Assembly (NCBI GenBank): GCA_965223165.1
Contig: CBDCVQ010000020.1
Location: forward strand, 992,001-1,056,000
DNA length: 64,000 nucleotides
Origin: JABDMH01 sp965223165
Lineage (GTDB): Bacteria; Bacteroidota; Bacteroidia; Chitinophagales; Saprospiraceae
Direction: 5' to 3'
Shown: piece after piece, positions 1-9,244 of the stretch
Layout: each line of letters begins with the position of its first letter
Numbering within the stretch: position 1 is the first letter of the stretch
Program-made: the position numbers and the translations under genes
The notes under the pieces: generated by a model
What the model saw: only the letters and a program-made list of their open reading frames with translations
Database searches by the model: none
Told to the model about the DNA's origin: nothing

Positions 1-1073
1 TTGGGACATCGACCGGGGGCCGCGACGGCATTGAGCCATGGACAAATGGTCGCCGGGTTGCCGGCCATGTCCGGACTGATATAAAATCGGGAGGTGTCCT
101 GCTGGGTGACATAGAAATAGCCAAAGACCTCCTTGTTGGCGCTGGACCCCTCCAAGGTGGCAAAGTTGCTACGAATCTTTCCAGCCGGTGCCTCAAACAT
201 GTTTCCCGTGCGTTCCAATACCTGGCTTACTTGCTGCCAATAGGTAAAGGCTGACTCACTGAGCGACTGCTGATAGACAGTTAGGACGTACCCTTCTGCA
301 TAAAGGGAGTTGTACATGGCCGTTTCATGCAGTGGTATCGGCACAGACGCGCCTCCCGTGAGCTCATTGCCATCAATCACGTTTACCCGATCTGCAGCGA
401 TCATATTGGTGATATAGCAGACCTTGGAAGAGTCGTCAAAAGTCTTATTGGGTGTGTCCGTGACCTTGTAGGTCTGCTCAAGGACGTAGCGCAACCGGGC
501 ATTCTTGCCATCTGCAGTCAAACCGGTGGGAGAGGATATGGAAAACTCAAAGAAGTCGGCCTGCCGAAATTTTCCCAAGTTGTCGACAACGTCCTTTTTG
601 AAACTGCGCACATCAACCTGGCCGGCATCCGGCACCTCCAACAAGGGCTCGGCGATCGATACCAACTCCTGACCATCAAATGTCGAGATCCGGAGACGAT
701 AGGTGCGTCCTACCTCAATTTTCATCGTGGGATGGTCCTTGGGGATGGACAGTGCATAGTGACCGGACGCAAAGCCCTCCAGCTCCACACTGTTGTCCGC
801 ATCGTCCAGAAGAAATACCGTACGAACGTTGACATCTTGCCTGCCTGCGGCGGTGAAATTGAAGATGCGGCCGATGCGCACCATGACTTGGGAAGGATTA
901 CCCTGGCGCAAGACGCCATCGATGACCAATGCATCTTGATCCTCCTTCGGAATGTCCAGCTCGATCTTGTCCAGGCACGCCGAAAGCACCAGCAAGGAGC
1001 ACAGGAGGATCGAGCGAGCCGCCGATGTCGCTAGGCGCGAGGGCAAGGACCATCTGTTTCGAAGTAGCATCAT
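1..1073 (-). CDS. DUF4249-type outer-membrane lipoprotein (C-terminus off window)
   Basis: The frame is open from ATG 1073 to the window edge, about 357 codons, and runs off the edge. The N-terminus is a lipoprotein signal: a basic start, a hydrophobic stretch and the lipobox LSAC near residue 33. The mature part begins with an acidic segment (LDKIELDIP) and reads ALVIDGVLRQG, a pattern typical of DUF4249 proteins, which sit beside TonB-dependent receptors in Bacteroidota. The start overlaps the receptor stop by four bases (ATGA), so the two are probably translationally coupled. The role is inferred: a surface-exposed partner of the receptor in substrate capture. The substrate is unknown. The family call comes from remembered patterns and context. 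Confidence 0.78.
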   Translation of the reverse strand, partial: MMLLRNRWSLPSRLATSAARSILLCSLLVLSACLDKIELDIPKEDQDALVIDGVLRQGNPSQVMVRIGRIFNFTAAGRQDVNVRTVFLLDDADNSVELEGFASGHYALSIPKDHPTMKIEVGRTYRLRISTFDGQELVSIAEPLLEVPDAGQVDVRSFKKDVVDNLGKFRQADFFEFSISSPTGLTADGKNARLRYVLEQTYKVTDTPNKTFDDSSKVCYITNMIAADRVNVIDGNELTGGASVPIPLHETAMYNSLYAEGYVLTVYQQSLSESAFTYWQQVSQVLERTGNMFEAPAGKIRSNFATLEGSSANKEVFGYFYVTQQDTSRFYISPDMAGNPATICPWLNAVAAPGRCP

Positions 1074-3808
1074 ATGATCTCAATGTTAAAGGTCACAGAT
1101 GGAATGGCGCTGCCCAGCACTGCCAATCGGTTGGCCTGGGCCTGCTGAAAGGCCGCCTGGGTGAAGTAGACGGAAAAGGCATTGCGCCTAGCGTACACGT
1201 TGTATACGGAAATGGTCCAACTGGTCTGGATCTTTTTGTCCCTTTTGTAGCCCTTGCCCAGCGTATAGGCGATATCCAATCGATGGTAGTCCGGCACCCG
1301 AAATTGGTTGCGTTCGGCGTAGATCGGGATCACCAATCCACCATCCGTGCGATAGTTGCCGATCGGAGGGGTGGTGGGTCTTCCCGTGCTGTAGTTGAAG
1401 TTGATCGATATCGTATTTCGGCGATTGGGTTGATAGTTGAGAATCAGCGAGAGATCATGCGTCTTGTCAAAGTTAGAAGGGTACCATTGGTTGCGATTGA
1501 TCCCATCGATCTTCAATTCGCTACGCGACAAGGTATAAGCTAGCCAGCCATTGACGATGCCGCTCTTCTTCTTGATGCTCAACTCCGCTCCGTAGGATCT
1601 GCCCACGCCCGTCAAAAACTCGGTCTCCAAGCGCTCGTTGACCACCAACTCGGCAAAGTCGACGTAATCATAGAGCTCGTCAATGTCCCTGCCATACACC
1701 TCGACTGATGTCTCCCAAAGATTGTCCTCGAAGTTCTTGAAAAGGCCGACAGATACGTTGTGGGAGCGAAAGGGTTGGAAATACGGCGTACTGAGCTGCC
1801 ACTGGCTGGTGGGGGTGGGCGAGTCGGTGTTAAAGATCTGATTGATGAACTGCGAAGTTCTACTATATCCAAGTTTGACGGAGGTGGACTCTGTAAAACG
1901 GTATCGCATAGAGGCTCGGGGCTCAAAACTCGTGTAAGATGTGATCTGCTCTCCGGACCCATAGGTCTCACTGCCTGTGATCGTGGTCACCGAGGGGCGC
2001 TCGGGATCGGCATACAGTGAGATCGTCTTTGCCCCCAAATACTGGTAGTACACACCTCTAAGACCGGCCGCCACCGTCAGGGCCGGGGAGATCCTGTATT
2101 CCAGATTGGCAAAGATCGCCGACTCCAGGCCCTGTTCATCCTCAACGCCCTTTAGCACGATATCGGAGGTTTCGCCCAGGGGCTCTTGCTCGCCTGGCTC
2201 CACTTGATAATAGATGGACTCCAGGCCCGCATCAATCTGGAGATGCTCACCAGGGGTCAAAGTAAGATGCTCCAGAGCCTTGATATAGGAGATTCCATTG
2301 ACCAGTTTGGCTGCGTCCAGTCCTTCGAAGTCGGTCTGCGTGCTCTCGTAGCGGCTGCCGACCACTGAGAATTTATTGTATGCGTTGTCTGAAAAGATCT
2401 GTTTGTAGATGAACTGTCCCATCACCGTGCTGTAGTCAAAGCCAAACTCCTCATTGTAGACGAACTCGTCTTCTGATCCATATCCAGACAGGATGAGGGT
2501 GCTCTTATCGCTTGGTTTGATGGTTAGTCGGGCATTTGCATCGTAAAATAGGGCCGAACTCTTGCTGACCTCCAAGACATCCACCTGCTTCAGTATCCAG
2601 TCTGAGTAGGATGATCGTAGGCCGGCGATGAAAGACACCCGATCCTTGACGATCGGACCCTCCAGGGCTAGTCTGCTTGAGACGGGGCCCAGACCTCCCT
2701 TCAGCTTAAAGCGTTCAAAGCTGCCATTTCTCATCTCCACATCCATCGCCGAGGCCAGTCGCCCTCCGTAGTGCGCCGGGATGTTGCCCTTGTACAGGTC
2801 GACCGAGCTGATCAAATCCGCATTAAAAGAGCTGAAGAAGCCCAGGGCGTGCGAGGCGTTGAAGAAGAAGCCATCGTCCTGGAGGATCATGTTTTGATCC
2901 ACGGTGCCACCCCGCACATTGAAGCCGGTGGCACCCTCTCCCAGCGAACTAACCCCGGGATTGAGCAGTAGATTTTTTACCACGTCCGCCTCGCCGAGAA
3001 ATGCGGGCACCTTCTTTATGTTTTTGATGTCCAGACTGGCCACTCCGATCTGCACGTTCTCCACCGAGGCATCTGCGGCCTGGGCCCGTACCGTGACTTC
3101 TTGGAGATCGATGGTCGCACTGGTGAGCGCCAGATCCAGGCTACCGTTGCTGTAGACGTCGACGGTGCGATAGAGATCCTCAAAACCTACGTATCGCACC
3201 ACCACCTCATGCAACCCGACGGGGACCGTCATCTCAAATTGTCCGTTTTCATCCGTCGTAGTTCCTTCGTTGAGATCGGTCCAGGTGATGGTAGCGCCAA
3301 TGATCGGTGATTCATCTTCAGTGTCAGTCACCGTGCCCCTAATGGTAGAACGTCCACTCGCACTGAGATCTCGCACACTACCGATCGTGATGACTTGGGG
3401 CTGCGGCGGAAGATCCTCCAACTGAGTCGATCGCTCCAGTGCCTTGTAGTAGTTTACCGTATAGACCTCATCGATGACGGTACGAGGCATCAGGATGATA
3501 TCTCTGTCGCGATAGACCGTGTAGCCAATGGCTGAGCCATCCAGCAATTCATCCATCACATCGTCCAGCGCTACGTCTTGCCATTCGGCGGTATGTATGG
3601 TGCCGGGAAGTTCATCCTGCCGGTAAAAGAAGCGGATGTCTTCGGATTGTTGCAGATCCGCCAAAATGCTGGACAACGTCGCCTGGGAGTAGGAGGCGGT
3701 GATCTTGTGCTGGGTGATGCTTTGGCTGATGACAGGTATTACCGTCACGAGAAGTAGACCCAGCGTACCATAAAGTACGCGCAAAGCCTTGCATGACAAT
3801 GCATTCAT
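1070..3808 (-). CDS. TonB-dependent receptor with STN and carboxypeptidase-like N-terminal domains
   Basis: Outer-membrane, energy-coupled importer of about 912 residues. In order: signal peptide (residues 1-30), an STN-like domain (about 35-105, ending DIILMPR), a carboxypeptidase regulatory-like beta-sandwich (about 155-240, containing IRGTVTDTED), a plug domain (about 265-370, with NVRGG and YKGNIPAHYGGR), and a 22-strand type barrel with many aromatic-rich strands. An upstream TTG at 3826 would add six residues. I chose ATG 3808 because the signal peptide starts cleanly there. STN domains often serve receptors that signal through sigma/anti-sigma pairs, but none is adjacent. The coupled DUF4249 lipoprotein is the likely partner. 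The carboxypeptidase-like domain fits CirA/SusC-like Bacteroidota receptors. Confidence 0.9.
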   Translation of the reverse strand: MNALSCKALRVLYGTLGLLLVTVIPVISQSITQHKITASYSQATLSSILADLQQSEDIRFFYRQDELPGTIHTAEWQDVALDDVMDELLDGSAIGYTVYRDRDIILMPRTVIDEVYTVNYYKALERSTQLEDLPPQPQVITIGSVRDLSASGRSTIRGTVTDTEDESPIIGATITWTDLNEGTTTDENGQFEMTVPVGLHEVVVRYVGFEDLYRTVDVYSNGSLDLALTSATIDLQEVTVRAQAADASVENVQIGVASLDIKNIKKVPAFLGEADVVKNLLLNPGVSSLGEGATGFNVRGGTVDQNMILQDDGFFFNASHALGFFSSFNADLISSVDLYKGNIPAHYGGRLASAMDVEMRNGSFERFKLKGGLGPVSSRLALEGPIVKDRVSFIAGLRSSYSDWILKQVDVLEVSKSSALFYDANARLTIKPSDKSTLILSGYGSEDEFVYNEEFGFDYSTVMGQFIYKQIFSDNAYNKFSVVGSRYESTQTDFEGLDAAKLVNGISYIKALEHLTLTPGEHLQIDAGLESIYYQVEPGEQEPLGETSDIVLKGVEDEQGLESAIFANLEYRISPALTVAAGLRGVYYQYLGAKTISLYADPERPSVTTITGSETYGSGEQITSYTSFEPRASMRYRFTESTSVKLGYSRTSQFINQIFNTDSPTPTSQWQLSTPYFQPFRSHNVSVGLFKNFEDNLWETSVEVYGRDIDELYDYVDFAELVVNERLETEFLTGVGRSYGAELSIKKKSGIVNGWLAYTLSRSELKIDGINRNQWYPSNFDKTHDLSLILNYQPNRRNTISINFNYSTGRPTTPPIGNYRTDGGLVIPIYAERNQFRVPDYHRLDIAYTLGKGYKRDKKIQTSWTISVYNVYARRNAFSVYFTQAAFQQAQANRLAVLGSAIPSVTFNIEII

Positions 3809-3913
3809 GGAGTGAGCTTTTTCCAAATGTTCCTTTTTTGCTAAACGTCAGAACCAGGAGAGTTGTGGCCTGGCCCCCACGCTTACTATGTCAGTGCTCT
3901 ATTGGATTGCAAT

Positions 3914-5026
3914 TTAGTTTAAAACCGTTTCAACCTCGACGTGCGGGAGGTCGAAGGCAGCGGCTACGCCTTCATAGACCACCTTTCCCTGGACCACATT
4001 CAGGCCCTTCTTTAGGTCTTCTCGCTTTTTGCAGGCCCTTTTCCATCCATGGTCTGCCAGGAGCAGAGCATAGGGCAAGGTAGCGTTAGTCAGTGCTATC
4101 GTCGATGTGTAGGGTACCGCGCCAGGCATATTTGCCACGCAATAATGCACAATGTCTTGGATCACAAAGATGGGGTTTTCATGCGTCGTCGGCACACAGG
4201 TCTCAATGCACCCCCCCTGATCCACCGCCACGTCTACCAGCACGGTGCCGGACTTCATGTCTTTTAGCATGTCGCGCGTGATCAGGTTGGGAGCCTTGGC
4301 CCCCGGGATAAGGACGGCACCGACAATCAAGTCATGATCTGCGATGAGCATCCGGATGTTGTACTCATTGGAGTAGAGGGTATGTACATTAGCCGGCATA
4401 AAATCATCCAGCTCACGCAGTCGCTGTAAGTTGATATCCAGAATACTTACTTGCGCACCTAATCCAGCAGCCATTTTAGCGGCCTGCGTTCCGACCACAC
4501 CGCCGCCCAGGATCAAGACCTTGCCCGGCTGTACCCCAGGCACCCCTCCCAGCAAGACGCCTTTGCCTCCCATAGGCTTCTCCAGGTACTTTGCACCTGC
4601 CTGAATGGCCATCCTGCCCGCGACCTCCGACATCGGAATGAGCAACGGCAATTTGCCGTGGAGCTCTACGGTCTCATAGGCCAGGCAGATGGCACCACTA
4701 TCGATCATCGCTTCGGTCAATGGCCGATGCGAGGCGAAGTGAAAATAGGTGAAGAGCAATTGGTCCTCTCGCACCAGCGCATACTCCGCTTCAATCGGCT
4801 CCTTGACCTTCATAATCATCTCAGCCACCGCGTAGGTCGATTTGATATCGGGCAGGATCTTGGCTCCCGCCGCCTCATATTCCGCATCGCTGTAGCCGCT
4901 GCCGTGGCCAGCGGAATGCTGCACGCATACCTGGTGGCCCCGCTTGGCCAACTCGTTGACCCCGGCGGGCGTCAGAGCGACCCGATCTTCGCTAGGTTTG
5001 ATCTCCTTAGGTACTCCTACAATCAT
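3914..5026 (-). CDS. ald: Alanine dehydrogenase
   Basis: NAD-dependent L-alanine dehydrogenase, interconverting alanine and pyruvate plus ammonia in the cytoplasm. At 370 residues it matches the family length. The known substrate and catalytic residues fall at the expected numbers: Arg15 (SEDRVAL), Lys75 (KVKEP), His96 (YFHFASH) and Asp269 (DVAVDQGG). The dinucleotide-binding loop GGGVVGT lies at 174-180. I chose ATG 5026; a TTG nine bases upstream would add three residues. It is transcribed divergently from serC across a 216-bp gap, so two amino-acid genes share the upstream region. Lysine-pathway relatives such as saccharopine dehydrogenase are excluded by the length and the R15/K75/H96 set. 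Confidence 0.95.
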   Translation of the reverse strand: MIVGVPKEIKPSEDRVALTPAGVNELAKRGHQVCVQHSAGHGSGYSDAEYEAAGAKILPDIKSTYAVAEMIMKVKEPIEAEYALVREDQLLFTYFHFASHRPLTEAMIDSGAICLAYETVELHGKLPLLIPMSEVAGRMAIQAGAKYLEKPMGGKGVLLGGVPGVQPGKVLILGGGVVGTQAAKMAAGLGAQVSILDINLQRLRELDDFMPANVHTLYSNEYNIRMLIADHDLIVGAVLIPGAKAPNLITRDMLKDMKSGTVLVDVAVDQGGCIETCVPTTHENPIFVIQDIVHYCVANMPGAVPYTSTIALTNATLPYALLLADHGWKRACKKREDLKKGLNVVQGKVVYEGVAAAFDLPHVEVETVLN

Positions 5027-5197
5027 CCGCAGCAACTTTTGAACAAAGACGCGTCTAAGATATGGAAATGGCCCTCTGAAAATGTGCCGTCATCGCCTGT
5101 CACTTAGCCTGGTAGAGGGCCATTTGACAAATCACAAACGACTTGAACATAGCCTTAAAAAGAATGCAAATGCGTGAGTTTCTTTATGCAGGTTTTC

Positions 5198-5205
5198 TAA
5201 TTTTG
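5198..5205 (+). promoter_or_regulatory. Candidate Bacteroidota -7 element upstream of serC
   Basis: TAATTTTG matches the Bacteroidota -7 consensus TAnnTTTG and lies 37 bp before the serC ATG. I see no clear -33 TTG at the usual distance, so this is a weak call. Confidence 0.3.
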
Positions 5206-5242
5206 CGAGCTCATTATTACATATGAAAAAAAATCGCATCTG

Positions 5243-6313
5243 ATGAAGATTCACAATTTCAGCGCAGGCCCTTCCATTCTGCCAAAGGAGGTGTTTGAGC
5301 AGGCCGCTCAAGGTGTGCTCAATCTCCAGGGTTCGGGCCTATCCGTGCTGGAAATCTCCCATCGAAGTGACGCGTTTGAGGCGATCATCGACACCGCCAG
5401 AAATCTGGTACGAGAGCTACTACAGGTGCCGAGCAGTCATCATATCCTCTTCTTATCCGGAGGGGCGAGCACCCAGTTCTTCATGACCGCCATGAACTGC
5501 CTGTCTGCCGATGGGGTAGCCGGATTCATCGACACCGGCGCTTGGTCCAAAAAGGCCATCAAGGAAGCACAGTCCTTTGGTCAATTGGCGGTAGTGGCTT
5601 CTTCGGAAGATCGTGGCTACACGTATATCCCAAAGCAATACGAGGTGCCGGCCAATGCGGCCTATTTACACTTCACGAGCAACAATACCATCTTTGGCAC
5701 TCAATTTCACGACGTACCGGAGGTGTCAGTGCCCCTGGTCTGCGACATGTCATCCGATATTTTCAGTCGCACCCTAGACTTGGATAAGTTTGGCATTGTG
5801 TACGCCGGTGCTCAGAAGAACATGGGACCCGCAGGTACTACCCTTGTCATTGTCCGTGAGGATATGCTCGGAAAGGTAGACCGACAAATCCCCACTATGC
5901 TCAACTACCAGACCCACATCGATAAGCAATCGATGTTTCATACGCCGCCCGTGTTTCCCATCTACGTGAGTATGCTCACCCTCCAGTGGCTCAAGGACCG
6001 AGGGGGCATCCCTTTTGCCGCACAACGCAACGCACAGAAGGCGCAATTGCTTTACAAGGAGATTGATCGAAATCCATTGTTCAAGGGAGTGGTGGAGCCC
6101 GACGACCGCTCCTTCATGAATGCGACCTTCCGCCTAGAGCAGGACGATCAACTCGACATCTTTCTCGATCTTTGTGCCGAGGCAGGATGTCACGGTATCA
6201 AAGGGCATCGCTCGGTAGGTGGATTTAGAGCATCGATGTACAATGCTATGGATATAGAGAGCGTGCAGGCCCTGGTGGACGTCATGCAACATTTTGAGAA
6301 CAAACACGGATAA
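5243..6313 (+). CDS. serC: Phosphoserine aminotransferase
   Basis: PLP enzyme converting 3-phosphohydroxypyruvate and glutamate to phosphoserine and 2-oxoglutarate in serine synthesis; related forms also serve pyridoxal phosphate synthesis. At 356 residues it has the usual length. Visible family marks are HNFSAGPSILP at the N-terminus, the phosphate-cradle segment LSGGAS (71-76), Trp101 in GAWS, and the PLP lysine Lys192 in GAQKNMGPAG. The C-terminus carries GHRSVGGFRASMYNA, which binds the substrate phosphate. Three bases separate its stop from the following SDR gene, indicating an operon. No serA or serB is seen in this window. Confidence 0.95.
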   Translation: MKIHNFSAGPSILPKEVFEQAAQGVLNLQGSGLSVLEISHRSDAFEAIIDTARNLVRELLQVPSSHHILFLSGGASTQFFMTAMNCLSADGVAGFIDTGAWSKKAIKEAQSFGQLAVVASSEDRGYTYIPKQYEVPANAAYLHFTSNNTIFGTQFHDVPEVSVPLVCDMSSDIFSRTLDLDKFGIVYAGAQKNMGPAGTTLVIVREDMLGKVDRQIPTMLNYQTHIDKQSMFHTPPVFPIYVSMLTLQWLKDRGGIPFAAQRNAQKAQLLYKEIDRNPLFKGVVEPDDRSFMNATFRLEQDDQLDIFLDLCAEAGCHGIKGHRSVGGFRASMYNAMDIESVQALVDVMQHFENKHG

Positions 6314-6316
6314 ACG

Positions 6317-7102
6317 GTGGATACGAATTTAAGTGGAAAGAATGCCTTGGTGTTTGGGAGCAGCAAGGGCATTGGCCGAGCCATAGCGATAGAATTGGCC
6401 AGCCTGGGGGCCTCTGTGACCCTGGCTGCCAGGAGTGCTGACTTGCTGGCCGATGTCATCCTGGAGCTCGATCACTCGGAGCAACAGGATCACGATTTTC
6501 TTGTGGTTGACCTCTTGGATCTGGAGGATCTGAGCAAAAAGGTACGGGCGCTTTCCCTCAATAAAGAGATACACATTCTGATAAACAACTCCGGTGGGCC
6601 GGCTGCCGGGCCCATCCTGGATGCTACCTCCGAAGACTTTACCACGGCCATCCGCGCCCACCTCATTGCCAATCACCGCCTGGTGTCACTCCTGTCCCCC
6701 GGTATGAAAGAAGCGGGCTATGGCAGAATCATCAATATCATCTCCACCTCGGTGCGCGAGCCCATCCCGGGCCTCGGGGTGAGCAATACTACCCGAGGGG
6801 CAGTGGCCAGCTGGGCCAAGACCGTCTCCATGGAGCTCGGACCCTTTGGCATCACGGTCAACAATATTTTGCCCGGCTTCACCCGCACCGGTCGCCTCAC
6901 CAGCCTGATTGAGGAGTGGGCATCCAAACAGGGTATTAGTGCGGAGGAGCTGGAGCAGAACTACAAAGACATGATCCCGCTGCGTCGCATAGCCGATCCC
7001 AGTGAAGTAGCCTCGGTGGCTGCCTTTTTGGCCGCTCCCGCCGCCTCCTACGTGACCGGGGTCAGCTTGGCTGTAGACGGGGGCCGGATGAAGAGCATTT
7101 GA
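6317..7102 (+). CDS. SDR family protein lacking the usual Tyr and Lys
   Basis: Short-chain dehydrogenase/reductase fold, 261 residues, starting at GTG three bases after serC. The cofactor loop GSSKGIG (14-20) and NNSGG (90-94) are present, and the C-terminus ends SLAVDGG as in FabG-like proteins. The catalytic Ser can be placed in IISTS at 143-145. Where the family has YxxxK, this protein reads SNTTR: the Tyr position is Ser156 and the Lys position is Arg160. Classical hydride-transfer chemistry is therefore doubtful. FabG-like paralogues with the same loss are known. The substrate is unknown, and the serC link may be only transcriptional. Confidence 0.85.
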   Translation: MDTNLSGKNALVFGSSKGIGRAIAIELASLGASVTLAARSADLLADVILELDHSEQQDHDFLVVDLLDLEDLSKKVRALSLNKEIHILINNSGGPAAGPILDATSEDFTTAIRAHLIANHRLVSLLSPGMKEAGYGRIINIISTSVREPIPGLGVSNTTRGAVASWAKTVSMELGPFGITVNNILPGFTRTGRLTSLIEEWASKQGISAEELEQNYKDMIPLRRIADPSEVASVAAFLAAPAASYVTGVSLAVDGGRMKSI

Positions 7103-7427
7103 CCCGAAGTATTGGCAAGCGCTGTGTCACTCGTAGCGCTTCGCAAGACAATTCGCATTATCCAGGCTTCGGGGTGACAGCGAGCTAGCAATGGCGTTTG
7201 GCGGAGACGCCAAACGCGGCCTGATCTGGGCTGCCGTTGGGAATAAATCAACAACCGCAACATGGCCGGGTCAGGCGTCCTCGCCTGACGCATACTAGTC
7301 TAGTAGAGTTTCGCAATAGATATGTTGAATAATTCTAATAGGCTTTTGCCTGGACGCTGACAAGGGGCCCGGTAGGACCGCGCATTCTTTCGTACCTTCC
7401 CCCTATCAGCTAATAAATCACCAAGCC
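7103..7427. other. Intergenic stretch with three hairpins
   Basis: No convincing gene. Three inverted repeats are visible: a 7-bp stem (AAGCGCT/AGCGCTT) near 7117-7141; a perfect 10-bp stem GCGTTTGGCG with a GAGA loop at 7194-7217; and an 8-bp stem GTCAGGCG with a TCCT loop at 7270-7289. None is followed by a T-run, so none is a clear terminator. A dispersed palindromic repeat follows at 7294-7341. Confidence 0.6.
7294..7341 (+). repeat. Dispersed palindromic element, degenerate copy
   Basis: This stretch shares ACTAGTCTAG, TAGAGTTTCGCA and TAATTCTAAT, in the same order and similar spacing, with 20230-20295. Here the right arm of the hairpin has decayed, whereas the other copy is still a near-perfect inverted repeat. 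Both copies are intergenic. A non-autonomous mobile element relic is a reasonable inference. Confidence 0.55.
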
Positions 7428-8828
7428 ATGAAAGTCGAACGTCGTTCCTTCCTTAAACTTTCTTCTACACTGGCCGCTTGGCTGGGCCTCGGAGCTGCCC
7501 AGGCCGCCCGCGCTCACCCGTCGGATGTCGTAGAGCAGATAGCCTCCAGCATACCTGCAAGAAGAGCGGGGGCCGGCAGCGTCATCGACCTGCGCAAGCC
7601 TCCCATCGACCAGGTAAAGGTGGCCATGATCGGATTGGGTAATCGAGGGACGGGACAAGCCAAGCTGGTACATGCCTTGTTTCCGCATAAGGCCAAAATC
7701 ACGGCCATCTGTGATCTGCGCGAAGACAAGGTAAAGCAGACCTATGACTATCTCGTAGAGGGAGGGCAGAAGCCGGCCAAGTACGTCGGCAAGGAGGACG
7801 CTTGGAAAGAGATGGTGCAGCGAGATGACGTGGACTTAGTCGTCATTTGCACGCCCTGGAGTGATCATACGCCCATGGCTGTGTACTCGATGCAGCAGGG
7901 CAAACATGTGGCTGTCGAAGTCCCTGCTGCCATGACATTGGATGAATGCTGGGACTTAGTCCAGACGGCGGAAGAAACCCAGCTCAATTGCATGATGCTG
8001 GAGAATGTATGCTATGGCGAGGAAGAGCTATGGGTGCTCAACATGGTGCAAAGCGGGGTCTTCGGAACGCTGACCTATGGGGAAGCCGCCTACATCCACA
8101 ACCTGCGCCAAAGTCTCCTGGGTGATGGCCGCTACTACAAGAATTGGCGGGTCAAGCATCATATGAAGCAAGACGGCAATCTCTATCCCACCCATGGCCT
8201 GGGTCCGGTAGCGCAATACATGGACATCAACCGGGGTGACCGATTTGCTCACATCGTGTCCATGAGCAGTCTAGAGGCGGGCCTGACGGAGACGGCGGCG
8301 GGCTTGGATCCCCTACATCCTTACTACAATGCCAAGAAGTTTGCCCATGGCGACATGAACAACAGCATCGTGAAGACGGCGTTGGGTCGCACCATCCTGA
8401 TCCAACATGATGTCGTGACACCCCGACCCTATAGCCGCATCAACGCCATCGCCGGTACCAAGGCATATCACGAGGGATATCCTAGCCGACTGGCGATCGC
8501 CGGTGACAGTCATGATTGGCTTGAGGGCGCCAAGTTGAGTGAATTCAAGGAAAAGTACCGCCATCCCATTTGGGCCTCGCTGAAGGAAGGAATCGAGGAG
8601 CATGGTGGCCATGGTGGCATGGACTTCATTCAGATGTATCGGCTCATTGACTGTCTCAATCAAGGTTGGCCGCTGGACATGGATGTATACGATGCCGCAG
8701 CCTGGTCTTCGATCGTCCACCTGTCCAAACTGTCTGTGGAGCTGGGCGGGGTGCCCATCAAGTGCCCCGACTTCACCCGTGGCGAATGGGAGCGTGATCG
8801 AGCCCTGGGGATCTTTGCAAATACCTGA
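7428..8828 (+). CDS. Tat-exported Gfo/Idh/MocA protein of GH109 type (alpha-N-acetylgalactosaminidase-like)
   Basis: 466 residues with a twin-arginine signal (RRSFLK at 5-10, then a hydrophobic stretch to about residue 28). An NAD-binding Rossmann domain starts with VAMIGLGNRG (65-74). The sequence has the landmarks I remember from the GH109 enzyme NagA of Elizabethkingia: the VEVPAAMTLDECW region, LENVCY (191-196), YPTHGLGP with Tyr253 and His256, MDINRG, and the C-terminal HGGMD and DVYD blocks. These enzymes use bound NAD for a redox-assisted hydrolysis of alpha-GalNAc linkages. Tat export fits the family because the cofactor is bound before transport. The stop overlaps the next gene (TGATG). 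The exact sugar substrate is not certain; other Gfo/Idh/MocA oxidoreductases remain possible. Confidence 0.85.
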   Translation: MKVERRSFLKLSSTLAAWLGLGAAQAARAHPSDVVEQIASSIPARRAGAGSVIDLRKPPIDQVKVAMIGLGNRGTGQAKLVHALFPHKAKITAICDLREDKVKQTYDYLVEGGQKPAKYVGKEDAWKEMVQRDDVDLVVICTPWSDHTPMAVYSMQQGKHVAVEVPAAMTLDECWDLVQTAEETQLNCMMLENVCYGEEELWVLNMVQSGVFGTLTYGEAAYIHNLRQSLLGDGRYYKNWRVKHHMKQDGNLYPTHGLGPVAQYMDINRGDRFAHIVSMSSLEAGLTETAAGLDPLHPYYNAKKFAHGDMNNSIVKTALGRTILIQHDVVTPRPYSRINAIAGTKAYHEGYPSRLAIAGDSHDWLEGAKLSEFKEKYRHPIWASLKEGIEEHGGHGGMDFIQMYRLIDCLNQGWPLDMDVYDAAAWSSIVHLSKLSVELGGVPIKCPDFTRGEWERDRALGIFANT

Positions 8829-9244
8829 TGACGGATCTTCTGCCACTCCCGCTTGATCACATCGGGATCGCCGTCAACGACATCAGAGAGGCTACCCAAC
8901 GCTTTGTGGACTTGACAAAGGCTAGCATCCTCCTGGACGAATTTGTGCCTTCGCAGAAAGTGAACGTGCGATTTCTGGAGCTGCCCAATAGCAAAATTGA
9001 ACTGCTAGAGGCGACCTCTAGCGACAGTCCCATCGCCAAATTCATCGCAAAGCGAGGAGAGGGCATCCACCACATTGCCTTCCGGGTGTCAGACATCCAG
9101 GCCGAGATGCTGCGACTGCGTACGCACTATCAAGTACTTCAAGAAAAGCCCATTATCGGTGCGGGCAACAAACTGGTTTTCTTCATCCATCCCAAATCGA
9201 TGGGCGGCACTTTGGTGGAAATCTGCCAGCCACGGCAGGGTTGA
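8828..9244 (+). CDS. mce: Methylmalonyl-CoA epimerase
   Basis: Small VOC-fold metalloenzyme (138 residues) that interconverts the methylmalonyl-CoA epimers in propionate metabolism. Expected metal ligands are visible: His11 (LDHIGIAV), Glu58 in KIELLEA, His81/82 in GIHHIAF and Glu131 in LVEICQP. Its ATG overlaps the stop of the GH109-type gene, and its own stop overlaps the ATG of the TSUP gene, so the three are very likely co-translated. No methylmalonyl-CoA mutase is nearby, so the operon partners give no metabolic hint. A different VOC enzyme is possible, but the length and motifs fit mce well. Confidence 0.88.
   Translation: MTDLLPLPLDHIGIAVNDIREATQRFVDLTKASILLDEFVPSQKVNVRFLELPNSKIELLEATSSDSPIAKFIAKRGEGIHHIAFRVSDIQAEMLRLRTHYQVLQEKPIIGAGNKLVFFIHPKSMGGTLVEICQPRQG

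Noticed and set aside
929..1543. 204-codon open frame on the plus strand
   Set aside because: It runs antisense to the DUF4249 and TonB receptor genes, which have clear family features; no signal of its own.
7194..7289. Hairpins as rho-independent terminators for the serC-SDR unit
   Set aside because: Stems are strong, but no T-run follows either one, so I did not call terminators.
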